Below are positions 48,335 through 59,637 of a stretch of DNA of 64,000 nt, one piece after another. A program made the translations under genes and the position numbers. The notes under the pieces are model-generated. The model was not told the origin of the DNA. It did no database searches and was given only the letters and a program-made list of their open reading frames with translations. Position 1 is the first letter of the stretch, and every line of letters starts with the position of its first letter. The DNA is from Limnanthes douglasii subsp. nivea (lineage: Eukaryota > Streptophyta > Magnoliopsida > Brassicales > Limnanthaceae). Where the stretch lies: contig JAUPFV010000002.1 of assembly GCA_036936605.1 (NCBI GenBank), positions 339,514,654 to 339,578,653 on the forward strand, in the 5' to 3' direction.

Positions 48335-49930
48335 TTACATTAATGTTGATCTTTGCGGGCATGCAAGGGTTCAATCAAATAGAGGTAAAATATACTTTTT
48401 GTCAATTATTGATGATTACTGAAGGAATTTATGGTTGACAAAATAAGAAGATAAGTAAAGAAGTTCATTACTGATAATGGTCTTGAATTGATTGCAAATG
48501 AATTGACTAACTATTGCAAATCTGAATGGATAACTCGTCATATAACTGTAAGGGACAATACACAACAAAATGGGATAAAAAATAATAATAAACATAACCA
48601 TTCTTGAGAGGGTGAGCTGCATGTTAGTTACTGGTAAGCTATTTAGGGAATTTTGGGAAGAATCAATAATGACTCCATGTTACCTCGGAAACAGGTTTCC
48701 ATCTATTGTGATTGGCTTGAAGACTTCATAAGATATATGGTATGGTAAGCCATCTTACTACTCAACTTTAAGAGTATCTGGATGTGCAGAATAACACACA
48801 TTAAATAAGATAAACGAAAACTAAAAGCCTTGAAATGGCTATTTATTAGGTATTCGAAAAGTGATAGATATTACAAGTTATGGTGATTTAAAGCATGTTA
48901 CACGAAGTATTTTATCAGCAGTGATGTAAAAGTCAATGAAAATTAGTATCCTGGTTTGGATGATGAAAAGAAGCCTCAAGCCCGACCTGATAGAGATTTT
49001 AGAGAAATGAGTCAACTCATACATCTAGACAAGAAGAGTGTATTAAAGATAAAAGTAGCCATGATTAACATGGTTACCAACTAGTAAGGGAAAATACTAG
49101 AAATATCGTCAAATCTCGTCGGAGTTTCAGAACTCACAGTTTTTTACATTAGCTGCAACATTTGTGGTTATTCGTTAAGAGCTTGAAACATTCAAACAGT
49201 CAATGCAAAGTGAGGATAAAGTAAAATGGCTTGTAATTATGATAGGATAAAGGACTTCCTTTCACAAGAACAACACATATGATATGGTAAACAAACCTGA
49301 TGGTAAAAAATTGGTTGATGACAAGTAGATTTTCAAACCCGAAGGTCATAAACTGGTTGATTATTATGGGAAGTATCATGTATGCATGGTCTGTACTACA
49401 CCTGACATGGATTATGCTTCAGACTTACTAAGTAGATTCATGTCCAGGCCATCCAAAAAAATTGGCATTCAGTCAAGTGGGTTACGAGATACATAAAGAG
49501 TCTGGGTTGATGTATGGAGAGATTGATTTTTGAATGGAAGATGTTGAAGGTTTTAATAATTCTGATTATGTTAATTGTTTGGATAACACAAATAATTAAG
49601 ACTGGTTATGTATTTACGCAATTTGGTAGTGTAGTAAGTTGGAAAGCCAATCTTCAACTCGTGGTTAAGATGAACGCTATTGGAAATTGGGGTTCAATAG
49701 GAAGTTATAATGATGGATTGTGATAACCAAAGTCCATGGATGTTAAACTTCAGTTTATATGACGTATTTTTAAAAATTAGGATATTGTGATAGGGAAGGT
49801 TTATACAAGTGAAAACCCAAAAAATATGTTTACTAAACGAATTTCATTGAACAAGCTCAAACATTACTTAAACGTGGTATCTATCAGAAACATTTAAGGT
49901 CTTTAAGGGGCAAAATGAAGCTCTAAGAAT
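48335..49930 (+). pseudogene. Copia integrase and RNase H, plus strand
   Basis: Integrase wording is clear: 'DLCGHARVQSNRGKIYF', 'LSIIDDY', 'TDNGLEFIANELTNYCKSEW', 'LERVSCMLVTGKLFREFWEE', 'GLKTS', 'WYGKPSYYSTLRVSGC'. After an RT-poor, deleted section it continues with 'MVCTTPDMDYASDLLSRFMS', 'TGYVFTQFGSVVSWKANLQL' and the RNase H end 'SENPKNMFTKRISLNKLKHY'. Frame changes and stops throughout. A large part of RT (about 49080-49330) is missing or unrecognisable. Confidence 0.75.
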
Positions 49931-50862
49931 TGTGTTTGTTTCTTAAAATAAAAAATAAGATAAATAACTTGATGTATAGTTATGATTTTAAAAACCATCA
50001 AAGCATAACTGTTGAAACTTTATTATTAGATGCTTCGACCGAATAAACTAAAGAATCAGTTGCATCATCCAGGAAGCCATTGGTCAAGCTGAGCACCTAC
50101 GTCAACCATAATATCACTATATGAGCCATTAGATCCATCTTCTAGGAAGACATTAATAAAATTGAGCGAGATCATCGGCCTGTAGGCCTTGGCTGTATTT
50201 ATTATGAGGCATTGGTTGCATCGGTCAAGAAAACATGGGTAAAGCCAAGCGAGACCATCAGACAAGGAGAAGGCTATATCGGCCTGGAGGTCGTTGGAAG
50301 AGGAAAATGGTACAACCACCAAGATACCATCAGATGAGGAATAAACTTCTTGGTGTAACTGATAATAAAATGTTTTAGTTTTGATGGTTATATTTATCTT
50401 TCAATTATCAACAAAATTAGTTACCTCTTGTTGAAGCATAAATGATTATATATCTGAAGAGTTTGTTATTCTATTTTGGAGAGAGAGAGAGAGATATTAG
50501 TACCATTAATTATATATATACTTTCTATAGTTTAGAAGAAGGGAATGAGACTTTGGTGACAGTGTGCAAGAGAATGAAATCAGATTAATAGAGTGTCCTC
50601 ATTAAATTTTGTTTTCAATGAACATAAAAAGATCTCGAGAGAGGAATTCTATGAGCTATGGAATTTAGAATTGTAAACACTATTTTTTTGGAATTTAATC
50701 TTATATATTATACTATATGTTTGAACAATAAGAGAATAACTTTGTTGCAGCTCAAAATAGAATATCATGAACAAGAACTGTTCATTTATGTATACGATTA
50801 ACAATGATCTGATTATTGATCGTTAGAATCATCACAAACATGGTGACACTTTGGATTTATGG

Positions 50863-50867
<5 letters not shown>
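49931..50867. other. Probable 3' part of the copia element, noncoding
   Basis: No coding features. 50060-50345 contains imperfectly repeated phrases around gccaagcgagaccatcag and atcggcctg.aggtc, like repeats seen in noncoding ends of copia elements. LTR ends were not found. The minus-strand ORF over this stretch has no family motif. Confidence 0.4.

Positions 50868-50925
<58 letters not shown>
50868..50925. repeat. (TA)n microsatellite
   Basis: 58 bp of uninterrupted TA dinucleotides. Confidence 0.97.
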
Positions 50926-50928
<3 letters not shown>

Positions 50929-51640
50929 CCCACTCAAGTAGTGAATTTGAGAACATGAATTTGGCTAATGTTTCGGCTGAACTTATCTAAGCTCAAAATT
51001 CCACCAATATGACCATTCACCGTATTGTGTAACGGGAGCCAACTTCTCTGCCTCCAATTTTGTATTTCATGTCTGTACAAAGCATATTGAATTGAACGTA
51101 TATTTTATCAGTGAGTAAGTATTCTAACAGAAATTGAACATTAGGTATGTCCCCTCTTATGAATAGAATACCGATTGTCTTATTGAACCTCTATCTTATC
51201 ACTGATTTGTGTTCCTCCGAGAGAAACCGGGCCCACTTCCTAACCCCGTCGTGTTAGGAAAGATGTTAGAAAGAATAATAATGAGAGGAAGATGGATGGT
51301 GAATATACTCAAGCTAGGGTTTTGATATATTGAAGAGAAATCTAACTAGTTTACAGAGGTCGGTCCAAGCTTGAACCTACCTATTTGTAAAGTAAACAAT
51401 TCATAAAATATTTGGGGCATACTTTATGTTTTAGACAAAGGCTTGGAAAATAATTCTTACTGATAATCTATCACAATACATGGTCCAGTGTTGTAATACA
51501 TTGATTAACATTTTAGATTAAGTAAAATAAAAATGATAAACATATTACACTAATCCAGAAACAACATTTTACATCCCGTCATTTAATATGTTGTTAATCG
51601 ATTATAAATAGAAAGAGATTTATAACGAATTCGTAATGAT
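50926..51640. other. Unassigned stretch
   Basis: No coding sequence or repeat recognised. Confidence 0.4.
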
Positions 51641-51642
51641 AA

Positions 51643-51780
51643 TAATTTTGAACGAAGTATTAAATTTCAAGTGAAGATAAGAGAGATGATCTAGGTGCTA
51701 GTATTTAATGGACTTAAAATTTTCTAGCACCTCTATTATCTCTCTTCTTTTCACTTCAAATTTAATACTTTGTTTAATCA
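51643..51780. repeat. Near-perfect hairpin, about 138 bp
   Basis: Arm 51655-51701 (aagtattaaatttcaagtga ... aggtgctag) pairs with 51724-51771 (ctagcacctc ... tttaatactt) with few mismatches and a 22-bp loop; weaker pairing extends several bases outward. Likely a small MITE. A hairpin small-RNA precursor is the alternative. No clear target duplication was identified. Confidence 0.75.
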
Positions 51781-51949
51781 CTTACCAAAAATACCCTTCA
51801 GCTAGATTTTACCACTTACAACTTGGACTCTTAGAGAAATCTAACACATAAGAACAATTACAACTTAAAGCTTAAGTGAAACCCAACATATAATCGCTAA
51901 AAGTAAGTGAACAAATTTTCTATATGAAGTTATATGAACATATAGAATA

Positions 51950-52340
51950 ATTCTTAAAGCTGCAACAAGTGAAACACCATTTCCTATAGTTTATAGAATA
52001 GAAGTAGTCATTCCGGATGAAATTGTGATTCCCATTCATATGGTACAATTTTATTCATCAGAATATAATGACAGAAAAAACTAATTTATGTTAAATTAAT
52101 AGAGGAACAATGCAATCAATCTCAAGTTAGAGCAAAGCATTATATTACTTTTATACACAGTCTTTATAACACAAAGTGGAAAGTTATGGGTATTCGAGAA
52201 GGAGAGTTGGTGTTAAAAAACATTATTCCAAGGAACAAGGAATAAAAAAACCAGGAAATTGACTCTAAACTAGGATGGAGATTTTTGGGTAGTTTCTAAA
52301 GAACATAAGGGAACATATATATACTTATAAATATGGAAAG
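51950..52340 (+). pseudogene. Tat-type integrase C-terminal fragment, plus strand
   Basis: Reads 'SETPFPIVYRIEVVIPDEIV' and then, after frame changes, 'REGELVLKNIIPRNKE' and 'DSKLGWRF', matching the end of Tat integrase. It is a second Tat copy in the opposite orientation to the one at 12.3-22.2 kb. The coiled-coil relic on the minus strand at 54756-55084 fits the antisense ORF of the same element. Confidence 0.65.
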
Positions 52341-53086
52341 GAATAAAAAAAATAAAGTATAGGTTGGTAAAACATATTTTTTGACGGTTGTTATGAAAGT
52401 TCGTATGTACTAAGAAGTTATAATAAAGTTATAATTAATAAGAGAATAAAACTATACGCTAGAGGTGGCTGGAAAAAAACTTAAGAGGTCACAAATTCTA
52501 TCAAAGAGAATATGATTATAAGTCAAGTCTAGCTGAAAAAGAGGTAACACTAAGGCTGTAAGGACTGGACTGTAAAAGATTTAAGATGTGATTATGGTTA
52601 TAAGCCAAGACTAGCTAATTGAAGCATGAATAGTCATGCACCAAAATCAAAGTGAAGTTCAACTGAAAAGTATAAAAGACAACACTCAGTTATAAAGGAA
52701 TGATAGGTGAAAATAGTGACAGCTAATCTAAAGGAAAGATAATTTAAAATCATAAATTTTGAAAAACATGTGAATTGATATAAACAATAACGAATATATA
52801 AAACAAAGAATAATAATGAAATCATAATGAAGATCATACTATAAAGAGAATAACAAGATATCGGCCGGTTAAGAGTTTATGGGAGATACAAAAATTACAT
52901 GATAAAGGTGAAGAATGCTAGCCGATAAAAATTTATAACTGTTTGAAAAAAAAACATTCATTCAAAAGTAGGAAGAAGGATCTTATTTGAAACATGAAAT
53001 TTGAAAGGAGAATTTGTTTTTCTTTGATAGTATCGTTATTATTCGTTTTGTCTTTAGTAGCGTCGTCCTTATTAATATCCGCACTT
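52341..53086. other. Noncoding 3' part of the second Tat copy (probable)
   Basis: No coding motifs. Imperfect repeats of gattataagtcaagtctagc and gattatggttataagccaag are visible near 52513 and 52589. At 52990-53090 the minus strand reads an acidic, Asn-rich peptide that could be part of the antisense ORF. Confidence 0.4.
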
Positions 53087-53094
53087 GTCTTTAT

Positions 53095-53810
53095 TAGGGC
53101 TGTTATCGGTCCGGTTCGGTCCGGGTTTTGAAGGGACCGGACCGGACCGCTAAGCTTATCGGTTTGGATCGGACCGGACCGCTAAGTTTTCGGTTCTAAT
53201 TTTTGGAACCGGACCGAACCGCTAAGCTTTCGGTTCGATTCGGTCCGGTCCAATTCGGTTCGGTCCGGTTCGGTTCCGGTTTCGGTTCGGTCCGAGTTCG
53301 GTTCGGTCCCGTTTCGGTCCGGTTCGGTCCACTTAAAAAAAATAAAATTAATTAAAAATTGATTTTTAATTTTTCTTATTAAAATAAATGATATTAAAAC
53401 CAAAGTTTATAAATTGATTTTTCATTTTCTTAAAATATTGGTAATTAATTATTAATTTTGGTACTATAATTTATAAAAATATATAATAATAATAAATAAT
53501 CGGTTTTAACGGTTTTATTGGTCCGATTTCTTACCGGTTCTACCGGTTTATCGGTTTCATCGGTTCGATTCTGTATCGGTTCCTTCGGTCCTATCGATTT
53601 TATCGGTTCGATTCCTTATCGGTTCTATCGGTTTATCGGTTCTATCGGTTCGGTTCCTAACCGGTTTTTTGTTTCGGTTCCTTATCGGTTTTCGGTTTTT
53701 AGAATGGAACTGCGAACCGGACCGTTAAGGTTCGGTCTGGTTCTCGGTCCGGTCCTTACCGGTTCGGTCCCGGTCCGGTTCTCGGTTCCGGAGAACCGTT
53801 GACAGCCCTA
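53095..53810. mobile_element. hAT-like non-autonomous element, 8-bp TSD
   Basis: 716 bp with ends TAGGGCTGT and ACAGCCCTA, flanked by gtctttat (53087-53094) and gtccttat (53811-53818), an 8-bp target duplication with one change, as in hAT elements. The interior is packed with subterminal motifs: cggttcggtccgg-type repeats at both ends and cggttctatcggttt-type repeats at 53515-53670, with an AT-rich centre. ORFs inside are low-complexity consequences of these repeats. It interrupts the second Tat copy. Confidence 0.88.
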
Positions 53811-53928
53811 GTCCTTATTAACATCCGCACTTTTAGATTTCTCCGTATTGGATTTGAAGAAAGATCGATTTTTTTAGTAAGCGAAATTTTGATTTGTTTC
53901 GAAAGCTTTTTAAAACATGGTCTATAAA

Positions 53929-54735
53929 TGTTAGGGTGGCGACCAAAGCCCCACATCCCACATCGGTTAAACATGGGAAAGATCAGTGGTATATAAGTAA
54001 GAACATACCTCAACTAGTATGAGGTCTTTTGGTAGTGGACCAAATGCAAAACCGTGAGGGCCTTCGGGTGCCAAAGCGGACAATATCATACTAGTGTCGA
54101 GACCGGTTGTGTTCTTACTTATATACGGAGGCGGAATATGCGGAACCCCATATTCACAACACCCATATTCCCAACACGTGGTATCAGAGCGTCAGGCCCA
54201 GACGGAACGCGATGGTGGTGAAATTCTCGGAGGTCGAACATGATGAACCAGTAGCCATATGATCAAGGTGATCTGCTCTAGAGATCTTAGTTTGGAGTGC
54301 TCGTGGCTCATCAAGCAGTGTGGCTTGATTGGAGTGGCGCTAAGGAACAAGACAGTGTGGTCTAAGAGGAGGTGAGCAGTAACATTCGTAGTGCCTCTAT
54401 GGTCAGGTAGTCTCCAACCTGATTAGAGTGGGCGGATGAAAGTCAATTGAGAGGAGGCTAAGTGGTACTTTGTTCGAGAGGAGGATTTGTTAGGGTGGCG
54501 ACCAAAGCCCCACATCCCACATCGGTTAAACATGGGAAAGATCAGTGGTATATAAGTAAGAACATACCTCAACTAGTATGAGGCCTTTTGGTAGTGGACC
54601 AAATGCAAAACCGTGAGGGCCTTCGGATGCCAAAGCAGACAATATCATACTAGTGTCGAGACCGGTTGTGTTCTTACTTATATACGGAGGCGGAATATGC
54701 GGAACCCCATATTCACAACACCCATATTCCCAACA
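53929..54735 (+). mobile_element. TRIM retrotransposon, complete
   Basis: 807 bp: two 248-bp LTRs (53929-54176 and 54488-54735) that start TGTTAGGG and end CCCAACA, with a perfect 5-bp target duplication ataaa (53924-53928, 54736-54740). The primer site tggtatcagagc (54179-54190) follows the left LTR by two bases, and a polypurine run gagaggaggatt (54476-54487) precedes the right LTR. The 311-bp internal part has no coding capacity, so it depends on another element's enzymes. I count three differences between LTRs, so the insertion is recent. Each LTR holds a perfect 17-bp inverted repeat (53989-54005 with 54110-54126). Confidence 0.93.
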
Positions 54736-54755
54736 ATAAAAAATACGTTATGAAC

Positions 54756-55084
54756 ATTGTTATCAAGTATTTCTTTCGATAGTGTTCAGCATCGCTTTTT
54801 TACTAAATTTTTAGCATTATTGATAACTTGTTCAGTTAAATTTTTCTTCTCTTCTTGGACATTAATAATTTTTGTTTTATTGACATGGTCAATTTTCGCC
54901 TTCAATTTTTTATTTATCCTTTAAAAAAGTTGTTGACGAATTAAAAATTTGAAGAATATCCTTTTTGAATTTCAAATCGTTTAAGTGCAGTTTTTGTACT
55001 AATCATTTGTTCTCAGCGTTTTTCAATTCGTTGACGATTTTTTCTGGTTTATAAATTTTATTTTCCAACTCCTTAAAGGCTTCC
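54756..55084 (-). pseudogene. Coiled-coil relic, probably Tat antisense ORF
   Basis: The minus strand from 55084 reads a charged, heptad-like peptide ('EAFKELENKIYKPEKIVNEL', 'LHLNDLKFKKDILQIF', 'VNKTKIINVQEEKKNLTEQV') with stops and a frameshift. It resembles in style the coiled-coil part of the antisense ORF of the first Tat element (15484-15795) and has the expected orientation relative to the plus-strand Tat integrase fragment at 51950. It ends exactly where germin promoter similarity begins. Confidence 0.5.
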
Positions 55085-55469
55085 TATATAATTTTGTATG
55101 TTCCACCCGCCCCTGTGAATAATTTTCCTACAAACTACATAACCTGTTGCGAAGCATCAAGCTAAATATTTTAGGCAAAAGATATCATAAATGATCTATA
55201 TCCATAAGTAGAAAAGGTCATAGTGGACAAGGATTAGCTATAATTTTTTTCAGTAAAATGCGACTAGGTCAAAAACAATTTAGCGTATGTTCCTACGTTG
55301 TAGACTATTTCCTTCTCTCGTTTAAAAAAGAGAAAGATTTGACAAACATCAAGACTTTGGTATTAAGCATGAGATCAAGCCATAACCTCATTTTTCTATA
55401 AATAGTCTTTGTGTGTAAGTAATATGGATCCATCCAAAGCTAAAATCTTACAATATCTCTCAATTCACA
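55085..55469 (+). promoter_or_regulatory. Promoter and 5' leader of the germin-like gene
   Basis: TATA box ctataaatag at 55396-55405, about 70 bp before the ATG, so transcription likely starts near 55430. The upstream part to about 55085 is shared with the relics at 28505-28740, 46655-46735 and 60975-61060, which marks it as the ancestral germin promoter. Beyond 55084 the sequence changes to a Tat fragment, with the TRIM and hAT-like element 0.35-2 kb further up. Confidence 0.8.
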
Positions 55470-56399
55470 ATGAAAACTTGTTGTTTAGTTTCAGGTATTG
55501 TACTCTTAGCTTTGACAGTATCTTATGTCTCTGCCTATGACCCAAGCCCTCTCCAGGACTTCTGTGTCGCAACTAATGACCCCAATAAAGCTGGTTTGTC
55601 CCTTCTCTTATGCTCTTATTTCTGCTCAAATTTTATTAACTTCGTTTAAACAACCACTTCGACTATGTTTAACTTGTGAAATGCTTTTTATGGAAAAGGA
55701 GTTTGGTTACCAAAAGTGAAAAGACAAATTTCTAAATAGTTAAAAAATACAAAATTAACTCCCTCTTTTTGTGTGTGTGTTTTTCTCGTTGAGCTCATAT
55801 TATGATATGTGAAAACTATTCTAATTCCTTCTATTAAGCTTTGATTTTCATGATTTCTAGTATTCGTGAACGGAAACATATGCAAGCCCCAGATGGCAGC
55901 AACCGCGGACGATTTCTTCGCATCAGGGCTCAACGTCCCTGGAATCACAACAAACAAAGTCGGCTCAAACGTCACAACCTTCAACGTCGACAAAATCGCT
56001 GGACTCAACACTCTTGGTATATCCCTAGTGCGCATAGACTACGCACCAGGTGGCCAGAACCCACCTCACACTCACCCACGTGGATCAGAAATTCTAGTTC
56101 TCCTGGAAGGAACTCTTTACGTAGGGTTTGTGTCATCCAATCAAGACGACAATAGGCTGTTCACTAAAATATTGTACCCGGGTGATGTTTTTGTGTTCCC
56201 TATTGGACAAGTTCATTTCCAGTACAATATTGGACCGACTAATGCTGTTGCGTTTGCTGGTTTGAGTAGCCAGAATGCTGGTGTCATTACGATTGCCAAA
56301 ACTGTCTTTGGTTCGAATCCACCTATTGATCCAGAGGTTCTTGCTAAGGCGTTTCAGTTGGATGTTAACACCGTGAAAGATCTTCAAGTCAAGTTCTGA
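55470..56399 (+). CDS. Germin-like protein, two exons
   Basis: Exon 1 55470-55593, intron 55594-55860 (GT...AG, 267 bp), exon 2 55861-56399; the spliced frame codes for 220 residues, the usual length. Signal peptide '[20 protein letters not shown]' cleaved near Ala22, so the protein should go to the apoplast. Cys32 and Cys49 form the conserved N-terminal disulfide. The single cupin domain has box '[20 protein letters not shown]' (two His and one Glu for the metal) and '[19 protein letters not shown]' (third His). 'NVTT' is an N-glycosylation site. Family members form manganese-binding hexamers; some show oxalate oxidase or superoxide dismutase activity, which sequence alone does not decide. 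The motifs fit GLP subfamily 1. It is the only intact member of a decayed tandem array here. Confidence 0.95.
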
Positions 56400-56424
56400 T
56401 TGTATAAGAAGGCAATAAGATATA

Positions 56425-56430
56425 AATAAA
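56425..56430 (+). terminator. Likely polyadenylation signal of the germin-like gene
   Basis: aataaa 26 bp after the stop codon. A second aataaa lies near 56515. The 3' flank to about 56530 is shared with germin copy B (46775-46910). Confidence 0.55.
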
Positions 56431-56530
56431 GAAGCTTAATCATGCATGTCGGATTTTAATTCTTGAAATACTATTGTTTGTTGATGAATATTTATGTGCT
56501 TTTATTTATTATTATAAATAAAGAGAATTA

Positions 56531-57649
56531 TGTTTATGTTGTTACAGACCCATATTCCATAGAGACCCGTTTATTTTATTATTTTTTAATTATGTCTTTT
56601 AAAAAAATCATAGAACACTTAATTATGATAAACGATGACGTTCAAATGGAGTGTTTACCACTCCTATAGAAAATTAAGATTTTCTGCCAAATATATGGCG
56701 AATCCAATGACCTAAAAACCATAACTTGGTCTTCTTTCATCCAATTGTGAATTTTGGTTATACACGTCCAAAAACTTTCGTTCATCGCAACCTCCCGATC
56801 CTTTTGATTATTTAGTAAAGTTGTAATTTATTTGATCAAACATATTTATTTATTAACTTGAATTTATGTTTGAAGTCCAATATCTATGTAGTCACTGTTT
56901 GCATTGTTTTATCGTCTCTATAAGTTCTTGGTGTTTGATTAAGAGGTATTGTTGTTTTTATAAAATATTGTGTATTTATAATTTTTAAACAATTACGATC
57001 TATTGGACATTTGTTCTTTTAAAAAAAATCAAAAATATGTTTTCGTTCCAAGTTAATGGTTGAGTACCATTGTCCTGAAACATTGTCACGTTAAGAATAT
57101 GTTAAAAGCAATTTCTAGTAGCTTGGTCATCCCGAGTTATTGCAGTCAGTAATGTGTTGTTCTCGCAGAGATATGTTAGAATGGAAAAAAGAAATTAGTA
57201 TGACTATCATACACTAAGACCTAGTTTGATTGTATCGATGTTATTAAGTAAACCATGCAAAGTTGAAGAAGAAAGTGATCTCAATATTGACATTCAGATT
57301 TGAAGTATGCGTATGGAGAAATACAAAAAAAAACACTAAATCTTCTATATCCGAATATGATTTTTTTAAATTATTAGTAGAAAAATATATCTTGATTTTA
57401 TAAACATAGTCAAATGTACACGTGTCGTCAAAGGTGGATGGATATTTTAAGAGCAAAATTTCAAGTGATTTAGAATGATTGAATTAAAAAAAACACTCAT
57501 AAATTACGCTTACAACAAAAAAACATAACAAGTTTATAATGAGTGCATTATGTGTTATGTTTGTGTTAGATTAGACTATTTTGTATGAGATTGCAATATT
57601 TTTTTAGTAGAATTTTCTATGGATTAATATCTTTAGTAGTAATAGAGAT
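56531..57649. other. Intergenic AT-rich stretch downstream of the germin gene
   Basis: No coding sequence or repeat structure recognised. Confidence 0.45.
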
Positions 57650-59150
57650 GATAAATATTTCTAAGTAGAATTTTCTAGGTTTTGGAAAGAGTATTGGATA
57701 ATTGATGATTGTTCCGTTCTTATGCCCCGAAAAATAATTGATTGATTGAACTTTAAAATAAAAAATTGATTCATATGACCAATGTCATGTCAGTTAATTA
57801 TACGTTGTACTTAATATCATAGAGTGATGGTTTTTTAACTACATGTCTTTTAATTAATTGTATTCTATTTAAGAAAGAAAGAAAACGAAATATTAATAAT
57901 CTCAAAATATGGGGGTATTTAGCATTATGCAAAAAACTGGATCTAATAAGAATAAAATTATATCTAAAAAGCTAAAAGATATATGTCCATTGGGTATACA
58001 ACATATAACAAAGCTTATTGAATATTAGACTTAGAATCTAATATGGTGTGTGAATATAAAGAAATGATTTGTTTTAATCCAAATTATTTAACAATAATAT
58101 GATTTGTTGTAGAAATAAAAGAAACAGTTAGAAAGAAGTACATTTCGTTGAAGACTAACCATGTAAACCACGTAGGAGTCAATAAAACAAAATACCTAAA
58201 GCTCTAAGATCTGATGAGATAAATCTCAAATAATTTCTCTATTTCGTAAAAGAAAAATGTGAAGGAATCACATGAAAAAATTTAAATTCTTTAGAAGATA
58301 GTCACAAATATAATAAGGAAGTGTTATCTTTATAACATTAGATATTTTGGGAAAATACCATAAACGATTAAATATATCTATTTGTTTCAACCCACAATTA
58401 GGCATTGGTCGATTTATGTCCAGGTTCAAGACCAATTGGTTATAAGTGGATATATATGAAAATATTCAACACATATGGTATCATTGAAGCTTTTAAATCA
58501 AGATTAGTAGCCAATAAATTTCAACCAAAAAATTATATTAATTTGAAATTTATGTTATACTAGAAACCATAAACATTAAAATACTCTTTGCAATTCTTTT
58601 GGTATACAAATTGAATATTCATCAAATGGATATTAAAAGGTTTTCCTAAATAAATATCTCGACGAGGAGTTCTATATGGAATAACTTGACTTCCAAGAAT
58701 AAAGCTAATGTATGTATACTTTTTAATTTTGTATATGATCTTAAACAACCACCTAAGCAGTGACATGAAAGTTTTGATCGTGAAAATGTAACCAATAGAT
58801 TCAGACATAATATGACGGATACGTATTTATACATTAAAATTTGTAATGATACGAAGGTTCTTCCGTGTCTGATATGTATATGATTTTTCTTATATTTAGT
58901 AATAACATCAAAAATATATTTGAACTGAAGAGGTTTATGTCCTATATTTTTAAGATGAGGTATCTTGAAGAAGTATACAATATTTAATGAATAAAAGTAT
59001 TAAACAAGAATAGGGTTTTACCTCAAGCCAATCTCATAAAATTGAGAATGTATTTGATAATTCAAATATTTGAAACTTAAAAACAAAAAAAAATAAAAAA
59101 AAATTGATCATAATTTACTGGAATAAGTTTTAAGATAATAACGATCTCAA
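57650..59150 (+). repeat. Spacer S1', paralogous to 40550-42050
   Basis: See the partner entry for the landmarks. Order and orientation are the same as at 40550-42050, including the embedded copia RT fragment. It lies downstream of the intact germin gene. Confidence 0.85.
58380..59060 (+). pseudogene. Copia RT fragment, plus strand (in spacer S1')
   Basis: Reads 'RPIGYKWIYMKIFNTYGIIE', 'AFKSRLVANKFQPKNYINL' and a decayed continuation with many stops. Paralogous to 41165-42240; neither copy is functional. Short minus-strand ORFs over it are shadows. Confidence 0.75.
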
Positions 59151-59159
59151 GACAAACAA

Positions 59160-59622
59160 AACATGATCCTCATCCTCAATGATGATATCAATGTTCTCGA
59201 TGTCTATAATAATTTATTTAAAATTATCTAGGTGTTCAGTTATGGACATACTTTATTTCAATCTGAAATCGTACAAGCGTTTCTTCAACTATAACTGGTT
59301 CACAAGAGATTTATTTGAGTAAAGTTCTTCCAACTTATTCCATGCATAGGTTTTAGTCTTCTCACCACTAGTCTTGCGAAGAACGTTGTCCTTTACACTC
59401 ATTAGAGTCCAACACAAAGCTCTTTCTTGAGGATCTTGCTTCTCCTCTTTTTCATCTCTATTGGTAAGTTATTCTTCACTATCTTCCACAATCCTTGTAG
59501 GTATAATGAAGATTTCAACTTAATATCCCACAAAACAAAGTTGGATCCCTCATCCAATACGTCAAATTTGTATTTTTTGAGGTAATAAACCCTAATTGTA
59601 AAAACTAATTCAAAAACACAAA
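59160..59622 (-). pseudogene. gag: Copia gag fragment, minus strand
   Basis: From the high coordinate: 'KYKFDVLDEGSNFVLWDIKL', 'KSSLYLQGLWKIVKNNLP', and after a stop 'LCKTSGEKTKTYAWNKLEEL', 'MSITEHLDNF'; this is the start of a copia Gag. It follows a primer site (complement of gctctgatacaaa, 59623-59635, tRNA-Met type) and a candidate LTR to the right. The rest of the element is missing: to the left lies the spacer S1' sequence. Confidence 0.75.
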
Positions 59623-59637
59623 GCTCTGATACAAATT

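Noticed and set aside
50065..50322. 85-residue minus-strand ORF as a host gene
   Set aside because: No recognisable motif; it overlaps internally repeated noncoding sequence at the 3' end of a copia wreck.
53518..53802. Open reading frame with a repeated Ser/Gly/Phe-rich protein
   Set aside because: It is a by-product of the cggttctatcgg-type repeats inside the hAT-like element; no promoter, no domain, low complexity.
54179..54190. tggtatcagagc as part of a tRNA gene
   Set aside because: It is only the 12-base primer site after the TRIM LTR; no cloverleaf surrounds it. The same applies to the primer sites near 29385, 39301 and 59623.
55688..56387. Minus-strand ORFs over the germin-like gene
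   Set aside because: They are shadows of a clearly coding, spliced plus-strand gene and cross its splice sites without any domain of their own.
55866..56399. Single-exon germin gene starting inside exon 2
   Set aside because: That start is a GTG within the second exon; the spliced model gives a signal peptide, the conserved Cys pair and the usual length.
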